The position numbers and the translations under genes are program-made. The notes below the pieces were generated by a model that was not told the origin of the DNA, did not search any database, and worked only from the letters and a program-made list of their open reading frames with translations. A stretch of DNA of 49,510 nt from Cognatilysobacter segetis (GTDB lineage Bacteria; Pseudomonadota; Gammaproteobacteria; Xanthomonadales; Xanthomonadaceae): NCBI RefSeq assembly GCF_004359965.1, contig NZ_SMRQ01000021.1, forward strand, positions 1 to 49,510. The letters run 5' to 3'. This document shows positions 1 to 8,362 of this stretch, piece by piece; position 1 is the stretch's first letter, and each line of letters begins with the position of its first letter.

Positions 1-192
1 GCGTGGCGTGACCGAACGCCCGCCGCGCTGCGCCGGGCCGGAGTTCGAAGAAACGCAGGCGCAAGGTCAACCCGGATCGCGTGACGCGGCACTGCCGCGT
101 GGCGTGACCGAACGCCCGCCGCGCTGCGGCCGGCCGGAACTCGAAGCGCGGCAGGCGCGAGGTCGCCACGGGCTCCCGCGCGACCTGGAAAC
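1..192. repeat. Degenerate tandem repeat, 96-bp period, upstream of gspG
   Basis: Bases 1-68 and 97-164 are near copies 96 bp apart. The first 32 bases are identical, and about 59 of 68 positions match overall by hand alignment. A weaker third copy may begin near 193. The first copy abuts the window edge, so the array may continue to the left. The period is a multiple of three, and the frame of gspG stays open through the repeat, so it would encode a repeated TERPPRC motif if translated. I saw no sign that it is translated. Confidence 0.7.
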
Positions 193-439
193 ACGCGGCA
201 TCGCCGGACGCCCACGGCGCCGGCTCCGGAACGGCCGAGCCTCCCGCATCGAACCGTCCGCACCCTCGGCGCTTCCCCCACGAGCTCATCGGCGATCCGT
301 GATGCCGACGGGAACCGCACCCGCCCGCTGCGGTCGATCCCCATGCCCGCCACGGAAAAAGCTGAACAATCCGGCCGGAATCGCCGCTTCACGTCACGAT
401 TTTGGTAAACATGCGGGCTCTCCCTCGAGTCGAGCCGCC
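193..439. other. Non-coding leader upstream of the type II secretion operon
   Basis: No convincing gene lies here. The reading frame of gspG has no stop through this stretch, as is common in such GC-rich DNA. The encoded peptide is rich in Arg and Pro and has no recognisable domain. The only AT-leaning patch is near 392-412, where TGG-TAAACA (403-411) could act as an extended -10 element for gspG. No matching -35 is visible. Confidence 0.45.
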
Positions 440-877
440 ATGCGCAATCGTTCCCTGACCCGCTCGCCCGCCGGCCGCGCCCTGCAGCGCGGCATGAGCC
501 TGATCGAGATCATCATCGTCATCGTGCTGATCGGCATCGTGCTGACCTTCGTCGGCAGCCGCATCCTCGGTGGCGCCGACCGCGCGAAGGCCAACCTCGC
601 CAAGTCGCAGGTAATGACGCTCGCGCAGAAGATCGACCAGTACAAATCCGACGTCGGCAGCTACCCGACCGCGCTCGGCGACCTCGCCGCGCAGCCGCAG
701 GGCAGCACCGGCTGGCTCGGGCCGTACGCGAAGGAAGCCGAGCTCAAGGATCCGTGGGGCAATCCGATCGCCTACAAGGCGCCGGGCGACGAAGGCCGCG
801 CCTTCGACGTGATCATCCTCGGCAAGGACGGCAAGCCCGGCGGCACGAGCTACGACGCCGACCTCCGCAACGAATGA
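440..877 (+). CDS. gspG: Type II secretion major pseudopilin GspG
   Basis: Major pseudopilin of the type II secretion pseudopilus, which pushes folded exoproteins through the GspD secretin. The 145-residue product has an 18-residue basic leader ending in Gly18. This is followed by the class III prepilin motif M-S-L-I-E with Glu at mature position +5 and a hydrophobic helix of about 20 residues, as the prepilin peptidase requires. The C-terminal half has the GspG features DQYKSDVGSYPT and DPWGNP, a calcium-binding-loop region in the family. I chose ATG 440 because it gives a normal short leader; the frame stays open far upstream, but that part looks non-coding. It opens a nine-gene operon and overlaps gspH by ATGA. 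Equivalent to XpsG. Confidence 0.95.
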   Translation: MRNRSLTRSPAGRALQRGMSLIEIIIVIVLIGIVLTFVGSRILGGADRAKANLAKSQVMTLAQKIDQYKSDVGSYPTALGDLAAQPQGSTGWLGPYAKEAELKDPWGNPIAYKAPGDEGRAFDVIILGKDGKPGGTSYDADLRNE

Positions 878-1359
878 ACCGGCGCGCGCGACCGACGGCA
901 TCGCCCGCCGCCGGCCGCGCGCGCGGCGTTTCGCTCATCGAGATCATCATCGTGATCGTGCTGATCGCGGTGATGAGCCTGCTGGCCGCGGCCGCGATGA
1001 GTGGCGGCTTCAAGGGCATGCAGCTGCGCTCGGCGGCGAAGGAGGTCGCGTCGCAGCTCCGCTACGCGCGCACGCGCGCGATCACGACCGGGCAGACGCA
1101 GCGATTCGTGATCGACCCGGCCGCGCATGCCTGGCATGCGGCCGACCGCAACGGCGACATTCCCGACACGCTGCGCGTGAGTTTCACCGGCGCGCGCGAG
1201 CTGCAGCCCTCGCCCGGACAGGGCGCGATCCTGTTCTTCGCCGACGGTGCCTCCACCGGCGGCCGCGTGCAGCTGTCGCGCGAGCGCGCGGCCTGGAACG
1301 TGGAGGTCGCCTGGCTTACCGGCGAAGTGAAACTCGCGCGCGGCGAGGCGTCGCGCTGA
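874..1359 (+). CDS. gspH: Type II secretion minor pseudopilin GspH
   Basis: Minor pseudopilin of the secretion pseudopilus, 161 residues. A prepilin leader ends in RG before V-S-L-I-E, with Glu at +5 and a hydrophobic helix after it. The globular part contains the family pattern of a helix with LRYARTRAI followed by beta strands. The ATG overlaps the gspG stop (ATGA), which indicates translational coupling. It could be labelled XpsH. The assignment rests on position between gspG and gspI and on the RSAAKEVASQLRYARTRA region seen in GspH/FimT proteins. It sits at or near the pseudopilus tip with GspI, GspJ and GspK. Confidence 0.9.
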   Translation: MNRRARPTASPAAGRARGVSLIEIIIVIVLIAVMSLLAAAAMSGGFKGMQLRSAAKEVASQLRYARTRAITTGQTQRFVIDPAAHAWHAADRNGDIPDTLRVSFTGARELQPSPGQGAILFFADGASTGGRVQLSRERAAWNVEVAWLTGEVKLARGEASR

Positions 1360-1769
1360 TGCGAGGCCAGCGCGGCTACACGCTGATCGAAGTGGTGGTC
1401 GCGTTCGGCCTGCTCGCGCTCGCGCTCACGCTGCTGCTCGGCACGCTCACCAACTCGACGCGGCAGGTGCGCTGGTCCGCCGACGCGGGACGCGCGGCGC
1501 TGCTCTCGCAGTCGGTGCTCGATCGCGTCGAGAACGAAGGCCCGCTGCGCGAAGGCGATCGCGACGGCCAGCTCGAGGACGGGCGCTACCACTGGCAGCT
1601 GCAGGTGCGTCGCTTCGAGGCGGCGGCCGGCCGGCCGGTCGATCCGAACGCGCCGGTGCTGCTCGCGCTCGACCTCACGATGCGCTGGGGCGACGGCGGC
1701 GCCGCGGAGACCTATTCGCTGCATTCGCTGCGGCTCGTGCCGCCCAACGCCGGGAGTGCGCGGCCGTGA
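1359..1769 (+). CDS. gspI: Type II secretion minor pseudopilin GspI
   Basis: Minor pseudopilin, 136 residues, a normal GspI length. The leader is only six residues (MRGQRG), and processing would give Y-T-L-I-E with Glu at +5. A hydrophobic segment rich in Leu and Ala follows. In the family GspI nucleates the tip complex with GspJ and GspK in the inner membrane. The start codon shares one base with the gspH stop (TGATG). The following gene begins at a GTG inside its stop region, so the tip genes H-I-J-K are tightly coupled. Confidence 0.92.
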   Translation: MRGQRGYTLIEVVVAFGLLALALTLLLGTLTNSTRQVRWSADAGRAALLSQSVLDRVENEGPLREGDRDGQLEDGRYHWQLQVRRFEAAAGRPVDPNAPVLLALDLTMRWGDGGAAETYSLHSLRLVPPNAGSARP

Positions 1770-2404
1770 AGCACGCGCGCGGCTTCACGCTGGTCGAAGT
1801 GCTGATCGCGACGGTACTGCTCGCGATGGGCCTGACGCTCGCCTTCGCGACGATCACCGGCGCGACCCAGGCCGCGCGGCGCGGCGAGGAACTCGCGGCG
1901 TCCAGCGAGCACATCCGCGCCGTCGAAGGGTTCCTGCGTCGCCGCATCGCGGGCGCGCGCGCGGTGTCGTTCGAGGTCGATCGCGCCAGCGGGCTGCCCA
2001 CGCGCTTCACCGGCGACGGCGCGCACATGCGATTCGTCTCGGACCTGCCGGGCTACATCGGCCGCGGCGGTCCCAGCCTGCACGATCTGCGCGTCGAGCG
2101 CATGCCGTCGGGCGAGGGCGTGCGGCTGACGCTGGGCCTCACCGTCGTCGAGCCCGCGGGCGAACCGCCCGTCGCCGATCGCGCGCCCGAAGTGCTGGCC
2201 GACGGCGTTCGCGCGGTGCGCTTCCGCTATCGCGGCCTGGGCGAGAACGGCGCGCCGGGCGAGTGGAAGGACACGTGGACCGCGGTCGAGCAGTTGCCGT
2301 TGCTGGTCGAGATCCAGATCACTGGCGCGGACGGCCGGCCGTGGCCGCTGCTCACCGTCGCGCCGCGGCTGGCCGCGGCCTACGCCACCGGAGCCGCGCG
2401 ATGA
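1766..2404 (+). CDS. gspJ: Type II secretion minor pseudopilin GspJ
   Basis: Minor pseudopilin of 212 residues that joins GspI and GspK at the pseudopilus tip. The leader MKHARG precedes F-T-L-V-E with Glu at +5 and a hydrophobic helix. The remaining part is the mixed beta domain typical of GspJ, with RRIAGARAVSFEVD and PLLVEIQITGADGR near the C-terminus. The start is GTG at 1766, overlapping the gspI stop by four bases (GTGA); no ATG in frame would leave a complete leader. It is followed by gspK with an ATGA overlap. Confidence 0.93.
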   Translation: MKHARGFTLVEVLIATVLLAMGLTLAFATITGATQAARRGEELAASSEHIRAVEGFLRRRIAGARAVSFEVDRASGLPTRFTGDGAHMRFVSDLPGYIGRGGPSLHDLRVERMPSGEGVRLTLGLTVVEPAGEPPVADRAPEVLADGVRAVRFRYRGLGENGAPGEWKDTWTAVEQLPLLVEIQITGADGRPWPLLTVAPRLAAAYATGAAR

Positions 2405-3279
2405 AGCGATCACGTGGCGCCGCGTTGTTGCTCGTGCTGTGGCTGATGGTGCTGCTGATCGCACTGGTCGGCGCGTTCTCGCTCGCCGCGCGCACCGAGG
2501 GTCTGCAGGGCCACGCCCTCGTGGACGGCGTGCAGGCCGACCAGGCGGCGCGCGCCGGCCTGGAGTACGCGATGACGCGCGTGGCCGCGCCCGATCCGCG
2601 GCGGCAGTGGCGACCCGACGGTCGTCCGTACCGCTGGAGCTTCGCGGATGCGGACATCGAGGTGCGCATCGTCGACGAGGACGGCAAGGTCGATCTCAAC
2701 CACGCCGATGCGACGCTGCTGACGGGCCTGATGGTCGCGGTCGGGATCGAGCGTCCGCGCGCCGAGAAGCTCGCCGGCGCGATCATCGACTGGCGCGATC
2801 CGGACCCGATGACGCAGCCGTCCGGCGGCGCCGAGGACGGCGACTACAGCGGCGCGGGCCGTTCGTACGGTGCCAAGGACGCCGACTTCGAAAGCCCGGC
2901 CGAGCTGCTGCAGGTGCTGGGCTTCACCGGCGACGACTACGCGCGCCTGGCGCCGTACCTCACGGTGTTCAGTGGGCGTGTCCGTCCCGAGGCCGCGTAC
3001 GCCGGTGCGCCGGTGCTCACCGCGATGGGCATGGACGGCGCGGCGCTGGTGGCGCGGCGCGAGGCCTGGGACCCGACGCGTGGGCAGCCGTTGCCGGGCG
3101 TTCCGGGCGGGGAAAGCCTGCAGGCGTTCGGAAGCGGAACGTATAGTATCGAGAGCCGGGCCCGGCTCCGCGGCGGACGAGTCGCCACGCTGGGCGCGGT
3201 GGTACGAACCGGGGGCAGCGCCATCCCGGGCATGGCCTATACGCCGCTGCGTTGGGAGGAGGGGATGCCGTCACCATGA
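2401..3279 (+). CDS. gspK: Type II secretion tip pseudopilin GspK
   Basis: Large minor pseudopilin at the tip of the pseudopilus, 292 residues. After the leader MKRSRG the mature protein starts A-A-L-L-L. It therefore lacks Glu at +5, as is normal for GspK and unlike GspG-J. The hydrophobic helix runs to about residue 30. The large alpha domain contains VDLNHADATLL (helix-hairpin-helix type repeat) and IIDWRDPD, both GspK hallmarks. The start is fixed by the four-base overlap with gspJ. The downstream gspL again overlaps by four bases. Confidence 0.94.
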   Translation: MKRSRGAALLLVLWLMVLLIALVGAFSLAARTEGLQGHALVDGVQADQAARAGLEYAMTRVAAPDPRRQWRPDGRPYRWSFADADIEVRIVDEDGKVDLNHADATLLTGLMVAVGIERPRAEKLAGAIIDWRDPDPMTQPSGGAEDGDYSGAGRSYGAKDADFESPAELLQVLGFTGDDYARLAPYLTVFSGRVRPEAAYAGAPVLTAMGMDGAALVARREAWDPTRGQPLPGVPGGESLQAFGSGTYSIESRARLRGGRVATLGAVVRTGGSAIPGMAYTPLRWEEGMPSP

Positions 3280-4424
3280 CCTCGGTTCTCGAGGGCCGCA
3301 TGCGCGGCCTCGGCCGTCTGGCCGCGCGGCTCGGACCGCAGGCCACGAGCCTGCGTGGATTGCTCGCCTGGTGGGGCCATGCGCTCGCCGCCTGGCTGCC
3401 GCTGCGAATGCGCCGCGCGCTCGGCGTCGACCGCGGTCGCCTGCTGCTCACCCCGCGCGAGGAAGGCGACGTGCAACTGCGCCTGCAGCGCGACGGCGTG
3501 CTGCACGAGCTCGGGGCGTTGCCCGCGCTGGACGACATGCCGGGCGACGATCCGCTGGCCGCCGTGCTGAGCCCGGCCGCGGTCGACCTGCCGCGCTGGC
3601 TGGTGCTGCCCGCGACGAGCGTGCTGGTGCGACGGCTCGCGCTGCCCGCCGCCGCCGCCGATCGCCTGCGCGACGTCGTGCGTTTCGAGATCGACCGGCA
3701 GACGCCGTTCGCCGCCGACGACGTGATGTACGACGCGCGTCTGCTCGGCCGGCGCGCCGACGGCCAGCTCGACGTGGAACTGGTCGCCACGCCGCGCGTC
3801 CGCGCCGAACCGGTGCTGGCCGCGCTCGGGCCGCTCGCCGGCCGGCTCGCCGGCATCGACGTGCTCGACGCCGATGGCCTGCCGCGCGGCGCGAACCTGC
3901 TCGACCCCGCCGCGCGTCGCCACCAGCGCGATCCGTGGCGCACCTGGAACCGCGTGCTCGCCGCCGTGGGCGTGGTGGCGTTGGCGGCGACGCTGGTGTC
4001 GGTGCTCGACAACCGCCGCCAAGCCGCCGACGCGCTCGAGGCCGCGGTGGAGGCACGTGCGCGGCCGGCGCGTGCGGCCGCGCAGCAGCGTCAGGCATTG
4101 CTCGACCTCGTCGCCGGGCAGGCCTTCCTCGATCGACGCCGCGCCGAGTCGCCGACCACGATCGAAGTGATGGACGAGGTCACCCGCCGCCTGCCCGACG
4201 GCACGTACCTCGAGAAATTCGCGATGGAAGACGACCAGCTGACGCTGGTGGGCTTCAGCAACCAGGCATCCGCGCTGGTGGGGCGCATGGAGGGCTCGCC
4301 GCTGTGGCGCTCGCCGGCGCTGTCCGGCGCGGTGCAGCCCGATCCGGCCACGGGCCGCGATCGCTTCACCCTCACCGCCGAGCTCGGTCACGCACCGGCC
4401 GCCGCCGCGGGAGCCGCGCGATGA
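3276..4424 (+). CDS. gspL: Type II secretion inner-membrane platform protein GspL
   Basis: Bitopic inner-membrane protein that links the GspE ATPase in the cytoplasm to GspM in the periplasm. It has 382 residues, with an actin-like cytoplasmic part at about 45-215, including VRFEIDRQTPFAADDV. One transmembrane segment lies at about 226-245. A periplasmic ferredoxin-like part follows, with ATYLEKFAMEDDQL-like strands from about 300. I chose ATG 3276, which overlaps the gspK stop and is preceded by a good GGAGG about 12 bases upstream. A TTG further upstream is in frame but would cut into gspK. Equivalent to XpsL. Confidence 0.92.
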   Translation: MTSVLEGRMRGLGRLAARLGPQATSLRGLLAWWGHALAAWLPLRMRRALGVDRGRLLLTPREEGDVQLRLQRDGVLHELGALPALDDMPGDDPLAAVLSPAAVDLPRWLVLPATSVLVRRLALPAAAADRLRDVVRFEIDRQTPFAADDVMYDARLLGRRADGQLDVELVATPRVRAEPVLAALGPLAGRLAGIDVLDADGLPRGANLLDPAARRHQRDPWRTWNRVLAAVGVVALAATLVSVLDNRRQAADALEAAVEARARPARAAAQQRQALLDLVAGQAFLDRRRAESPTTIEVMDEVTRRLPDGTYLEKFAMEDDQLTLVGFSNQASALVGRMEGSPLWRSPALSGAVQPDPATGRDRFTLTAELGHAPAAAAGAAR

Positions 4425-5260
4425 ACCCAGCCGTGACGCCACGCGAGCGACTCATCGCGCTGGGCGTGCTGCTCGTCGTGCTGGCGCTGGCCTACGCGGT
4501 GCTGGTGCACCCGTGGTGGACCGTGCCGATGCGCGAGGTCGGCGCGCGCATCGAACAACTGCAGGAGCGCGACGCACGGCTTCGCGCCGAACTCGACCAG
4601 GCCACCGCCGTGCAGGTTCGCCTGCGCGACGCGCAGCAGCGCCTCGCCACGCAGCCGGGCTTCCTGCCCGAAGCGACCTCCGAACTCGCCGTCGCGGGGC
4701 TCGTGCAACGCCTGGAGGCGGTGGTGGGGCAGGCCAGCCCGGGCAACCGCAGCTGCCAGATCAGCAACCGTTCGCCGCTGCAGATCGAAGGCAAGGAGCC
4801 CTACACGCGCGTCGCGGTGCAGGTGCGCCTGCGCTGCGGCACGCCCGAGCTCGCGGCCGTCCTGCATTCGATCGAGACCGGTACGCCGCGTCTGTTCGTG
4901 GAGAACCTCAATCTGCTGGCGCAACGCTTCTTCGGCGACGCGCAGGCCGGCGGCGCCGACGGCGGGCTCGACGTCAGTTTCGATCTGGTCGGCTACCTGC
5001 GCCCGGCCGGCACGGCGGTCGAGGGCGCGCCGATGGCGGTCGCGCCGGTCGCCGCACCGATGCCCGCCCCGACGGCGCTGCCGCAGGGCGCCATGCCCAC
5101 CGCCACGACGCCCGCCGGCATGCCCGGCCCGGCGCCGACCGCTACCGGCACGCCGGGCGCGCCGGCGCCCGAGGTGCGCATGCCGCCGCCCACGCGCGCA
5201 CCCGCGCCGGATCCAGGGACGCCGGCAGCACCGCCGTCCGGAGGTCCCGATGCGCCTTGA
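4421..5260 (+). CDS. gspM: Type II secretion platform protein GspM, with Pro/Ala-rich tail
   Basis: Inner-membrane partner of GspL, 279 residues. A short cytoplasmic N-terminus leads into one transmembrane helix at about 11-29. A coiled-coil-like stretch (about 40-75) follows, then a periplasmic domain with FVENLNLLAQRFFG and LDVSFDLVGYLRP, typical of GspM. Residues from about 196 to the end form a tail rich in Pro, Ala, Met and Thr with no fold expected. This makes the protein longer than usual for the family. The ATG overlaps the gspL stop, and the gene overlaps gspN by 11 bases. Equivalent to XpsM. Confidence 0.88.
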   Translation: MNPAVTPRERLIALGVLLVVLALAYAVLVHPWWTVPMREVGARIEQLQERDARLRAELDQATAVQVRLRDAQQRLATQPGFLPEATSELAVAGLVQRLEAVVGQASPGNRSCQISNRSPLQIEGKEPYTRVAVQVRLRCGTPELAAVLHSIETGTPRLFVENLNLLAQRFFGDAQAGGADGGLDVSFDLVGYLRPAGTAVEGAPMAVAPVAAPMPAPTALPQGAMPTATTPAGMPGPAPTATGTPGAPAPEVRMPPPTRAPAPDPGTPAAPPSGGPDAP

Positions 5261-6020
5261 CGACATCGCGCCGCGCACATTGCTCACCGGCGCGTTTGCC
5301 GCCTGGGCGGTCGCCGCCTGGATCCTGGCGCTGGCCGGGATGGGCGGACGGTTGCCGGAAGGCCGCGGCGGCGCCATCGCGGGCAGTCCGCTGCCGACGC
5401 TGCCGAAGGCGACGGCCGGGCGGTCGCTCGGGCCGTTGGCGCAGTACGGCGAAATCAGCGCGCGTCCGCTGCTCGCCACGGATCGCCGCCCGCATGCGTT
5501 CTCGCTGGTCACCGGCACCGCCGCGGCCGACACGCCGCCGGATTTCGACCTCGTGCTGACCAGCGTGCTCATCACGCCGCAGGCGCGGCTGGCGATCGTG
5601 CAGAAGCCCGACGGCAGCGAGGCCTGGCGCGTGCGAGTGGGCGAGGCGCCGGATTCGCAGCCGAACTGGCACCTCGTCGAGCTGCAGCCGCGCAGCGCGG
5701 TGTTCGAGGGCCCCGGCGGTCGCAAGGAGCTCGCGCTGCGCGTGTACGACGGCGGCGCCGCGCCCGCGCCCGCGCCGCCGGGCTCGATCCCGCCCGCCCC
5801 TCCGATGCCGGCGCCGATGACCGGCAGCCCGATGCCGGTGCCCAAGTCCGCGCCGACCCCCGCGCCGCCCGCCACCGACGCCTCGGCCGCGCCCGACCCC
5901 GCGCAGATCGAACAGATCCGCCAACGCATCGAAGCCCGCCGCGAGGAAATGCGTCGGCGCGCCTCGAACGCCAATCCGCCCGCCACGGTCGCGTCGCCGA
6001 CCCCGCCCGCGAACCGCTGA
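5250..6020 (+). CDS. gspN: Type II secretion protein GspN (XpsN-like, GspC functional analogue)
   Basis: Bitopic inner-membrane protein of 256 residues with a transmembrane helix at about 11-30. A periplasmic region at about 62-167 resembles the homology region of GspC/PilP proteins (PLAQYGEISARPLLA and VLITPQARLAIVQKPDG). A low-complexity Pro/Ala/Met segment (about 170-216) and a charged helix (219-238) follow. In Xanthomonas, XpsN occupies this place between xpsM and xpsD and contacts XpsL, XpsM and the secretin, a role that GspC has elsewhere. No gspC is visible in the window. The start overlaps the end of gspM by 11 bases. Confidence 0.8.
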   Translation: MRLDDIAPRTLLTGAFAAWAVAAWILALAGMGGRLPEGRGGAIAGSPLPTLPKATAGRSLGPLAQYGEISARPLLATDRRPHAFSLVTGTAAADTPPDFDLVLTSVLITPQARLAIVQKPDGSEAWRVRVGEAPDSQPNWHLVELQPRSAVFEGPGGRKELALRVYDGGAAPAPAPPGSIPPAPPMPAPMTGSPMPVPKSAPTPAPPATDASAAPDPAQIEQIRQRIEARREEMRRRASNANPPATVASPTPPANR

Positions 6021-6027
6021 GTCCCCC

Positions 6028-8307
6028 ATGCGCATCCAGTCCCGCTCCGCCCTCGTTCGCCCCGTCCTGCGCCACGGCACCGTCGCGCTGACGATCGCCT
6101 CGCTACTGGCCGGCTGCGCTACGCCCGCGGTTCCGCGCGTCAAGCGCGAAGGGCGGTTGGACGGCCCGACGGCGGGCACGTCCTCCGCCACCGCGACGAC
6201 CACCACCGCGACCGGCGACGTGGTGACGACGCCGCTCGCCGCGCAGCCCGAAGGCCCGCGCGCGCAGATCCGCCGCGGCACAGGCGAGGTCATTAACCGC
6301 CGCGTGGCCAGCGCGCCGCCGTCGCGGCTCGGTGGCAGTACGGGCGCGGCGACGTTCAACTTCGAGGGCGAGTCGCTGCCGGCGGTCGTCAAGGCGATCC
6401 TCGGCGACATGCTCGGGCAGAACTACGTGATCGCGCCGGGCGTGCAGGGCACCGTGACGCTCGCCACGCCCAAGCCCGTGAGTCCCGCCGAGGCACTCAA
6501 CCTGCTCGAGATGGTGCTCGGCTGGAACAACGCGCGCATGGTCTACACCGGTGGGCGCTACAACATCGTGCCGGCCGACCAGGCACTCGCGGGCACCGTC
6601 GCGCCGCGCACCGGGTCGGCGTCCAGCGCGCGCGGCTTCGAGGCCCGCACCGTGCCGCTGAAGTTCGTGTCGGCGACGGAGATGGAGAAGATCCTCAAGC
6701 CGTACGCGCGCCCGAACGCGATCGTCAACGTCGACAACGGCCGCAACGTCATCACCGTGGCGGGCACGCGCGCCGAGCTCGAGAACTACCTGCGCACCAT
6801 CGAGACCTTCGACGTCGACTGGCTGGCCGGCATGTCGGTCGGCGTGTTCCCGCTGCAGTCCGGGCGCGCGACGTCGGTGGTGTCGGACCTCGAGAAGGTG
6901 TTCGGCGAGACCAGCAAGTCGCCGGTCGCCGGCATGTTCCGCTTCCTTCCGCTCGAAGGCGCGAACGCGGTGCTGGTGATCACGCCGCAGGCCGCGTACC
7001 TCGACGACATCCAGCAGTGGCTCGAGCGCATCGACGGCGCGGGCGGCGATGCGCGGCTGTACTCGTACGAGCTCAAGTACATCAAGGCGAAGGACCTCGC
7101 CGACCGCCTCGCCGAAGTGTTCGGCAGCAGCCGTGGCGGTGGCGGCGACAGCGTCGCGGCGCCATCGCTGATGCCCGGGCTGAACTCGGCGGAACTGCGC
7201 GATACCGACAGCGGCGCCACCGCGTCGATCGGCGGCGCGCCCACGCCACCCGGCGAGGGCAGCGGCAACTCGACCGGCATGACCTCCTCGCTCTCGCTCA
7301 ATCCACGCACCGGCGGCAACGGCAGCGTCAGCCTCGACGTGGACGGCCAGCGCGTGGGCGTATCGGCGGTGGACGAAACCAACTCGCTGCTGGTGCGTTC
7401 CACGCCGCAGGCCTGGCGCTCGATCCGCGACGTGATCGAGCGGCTCGACGTGATGCCGATGCAGGTGCAGATCGAGGCGCAGGTGGTCGAGGTGCAGCTG
7501 AGCGGTGCGTTGCAGTACGGCGTCAACTGGTTCTTCGAGCAGGCCGTCAGCGACCCGACCAGCGTCGGCGGCGCGGGCCTGCCCAACGCCGCGGGCCGCA
7601 ACATCTGGGGCGACCTGCGCGGCAGCATCCGCCCGGCCGACGTCACGAACCCGGGCCTCGCCTGGACGTTCCTCGGCCGCAACGCCGCGGCGGTGATCAA
7701 CGCGCTGGACCAGGTCACCGACCTGCAGCTGCTGCAGACGCCGTCGGTCTTCGTGCGCAACAACGCCGAGGCCACGCTCAACGTCGGCAGCCGCATCCCG
7801 ATCTCGTCGGTCACCGTCGACCCCGGCACCGGCACGGGCGGCGTGACCTACAGCCAGGTGCAGTACCTCGACACCGGCATCATCCTCAAGGTGCGGCCGC
7901 GCATCACCCGCGACGGCATGGTGTTCCTCGACATCGTGCAGGAAGTGAGCTCGCCCGGCACGGTGGCCGACCGCAACGGCAACGTGCGCATCGACACTCG
8001 CAAGGTGAAGACGGAGACCGCCGTGCAGAGCGGCGACACCGTGATGCTCGCCGGCCTGATCAGCGACGGCGTGACCAAGGGCTCGTCGGGTATTCCGGGC
8101 CTGAGCCGGATTCCCGTCGTGGGCGGCCTGTTCGGCCGGCAGACGTCGAAGACCGACCGCAACGAGGTCATCGTGCTGCTCACGCCGACGGTGGTGCGCA
8201 ACCCGCAGGAAGTGCGCAACCTGACCGACGAGTACACGCAGCGCTTCCGCGCGATGGAACCGCTGCACCGCGCCGACAAGCGCAAGACCGGCGTCGAGGT
8301 GCGCTGA
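6028..8307 (+). CDS. gspD: Type II secretion outer-membrane secretin GspD
   Basis: Outer-membrane channel through which folded exoproteins leave the cell, 759 residues. The signal peptide ends in a lipobox LLAGC with Cys30, so the protein is probably acylated, as reported for XpsD. The periplasmic N0 domain starts around ATFNFEGESLPAVVKAIL, and the N1-N3 domains follow. A Gly/Ser-rich loop lies at about 368-440 in N3. The secretin core includes VEVQLSGALQYGVNW and the conserved VPVVGGLFGRQ-type gate region near 700. It lies seven bases after gspN and ends the operon. The order G-H-I-J-K-L-M-N-D is that of the xps cluster, in which E and F precede G. Confidence 0.97.
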   Translation: MRIQSRSALVRPVLRHGTVALTIASLLAGCATPAVPRVKREGRLDGPTAGTSSATATTTTATGDVVTTPLAAQPEGPRAQIRRGTGEVINRRVASAPPSRLGGSTGAATFNFEGESLPAVVKAILGDMLGQNYVIAPGVQGTVTLATPKPVSPAEALNLLEMVLGWNNARMVYTGGRYNIVPADQALAGTVAPRTGSASSARGFEARTVPLKFVSATEMEKILKPYARPNAIVNVDNGRNVITVAGTRAELENYLRTIETFDVDWLAGMSVGVFPLQSGRATSVVSDLEKVFGETSKSPVAGMFRFLPLEGANAVLVITPQAAYLDDIQQWLERIDGAGGDARLYSYELKYIKAKDLADRLAEVFGSSRGGGGDSVAAPSLMPGLNSAELRDTDSGATASIGGAPTPPGEGSGNSTGMTSSLSLNPRTGGNGSVSLDVDGQRVGVSAVDETNSLLVRSTPQAWRSIRDVIERLDVMPMQVQIEAQVVEVQLSGALQYGVNWFFEQAVSDPTSVGGAGLPNAAGRNIWGDLRGSIRPADVTNPGLAWTFLGRNAAAVINALDQVTDLQLLQTPSVFVRNNAEATLNVGSRIPISSVTVDPGTGTGGVTYSQVQYLDTGIILKVRPRITRDGMVFLDIVQEVSSPGTVADRNGNVRIDTRKVKTETAVQSGDTVMLAGLISDGVTKGSSGIPGLSRIPVVGGLFGRQTSKTDRNEVIVLLTPTVVRNPQEVRNLTDEYTQRFRAMEPLHRADKRKTGVEVR

Positions 8308-8362
8308 GCCGCATGCACACGGCCGCCGGCGCCCGGCGCGGCGACGGCCGCGGAGCATCGAC

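Noticed and set aside
1-260. CRISPR array at the left edge
   Set aside because: Copies are long, degenerate and nearly contiguous without unique spacers of constant length; no cas gene is present.
8-439. N-terminal extension of GspG
   Set aside because: A prepilin leader must be short for cleavage; ATG 440 gives 18 residues, and the upstream peptide is repeat-derived and Arg/Pro-rich.
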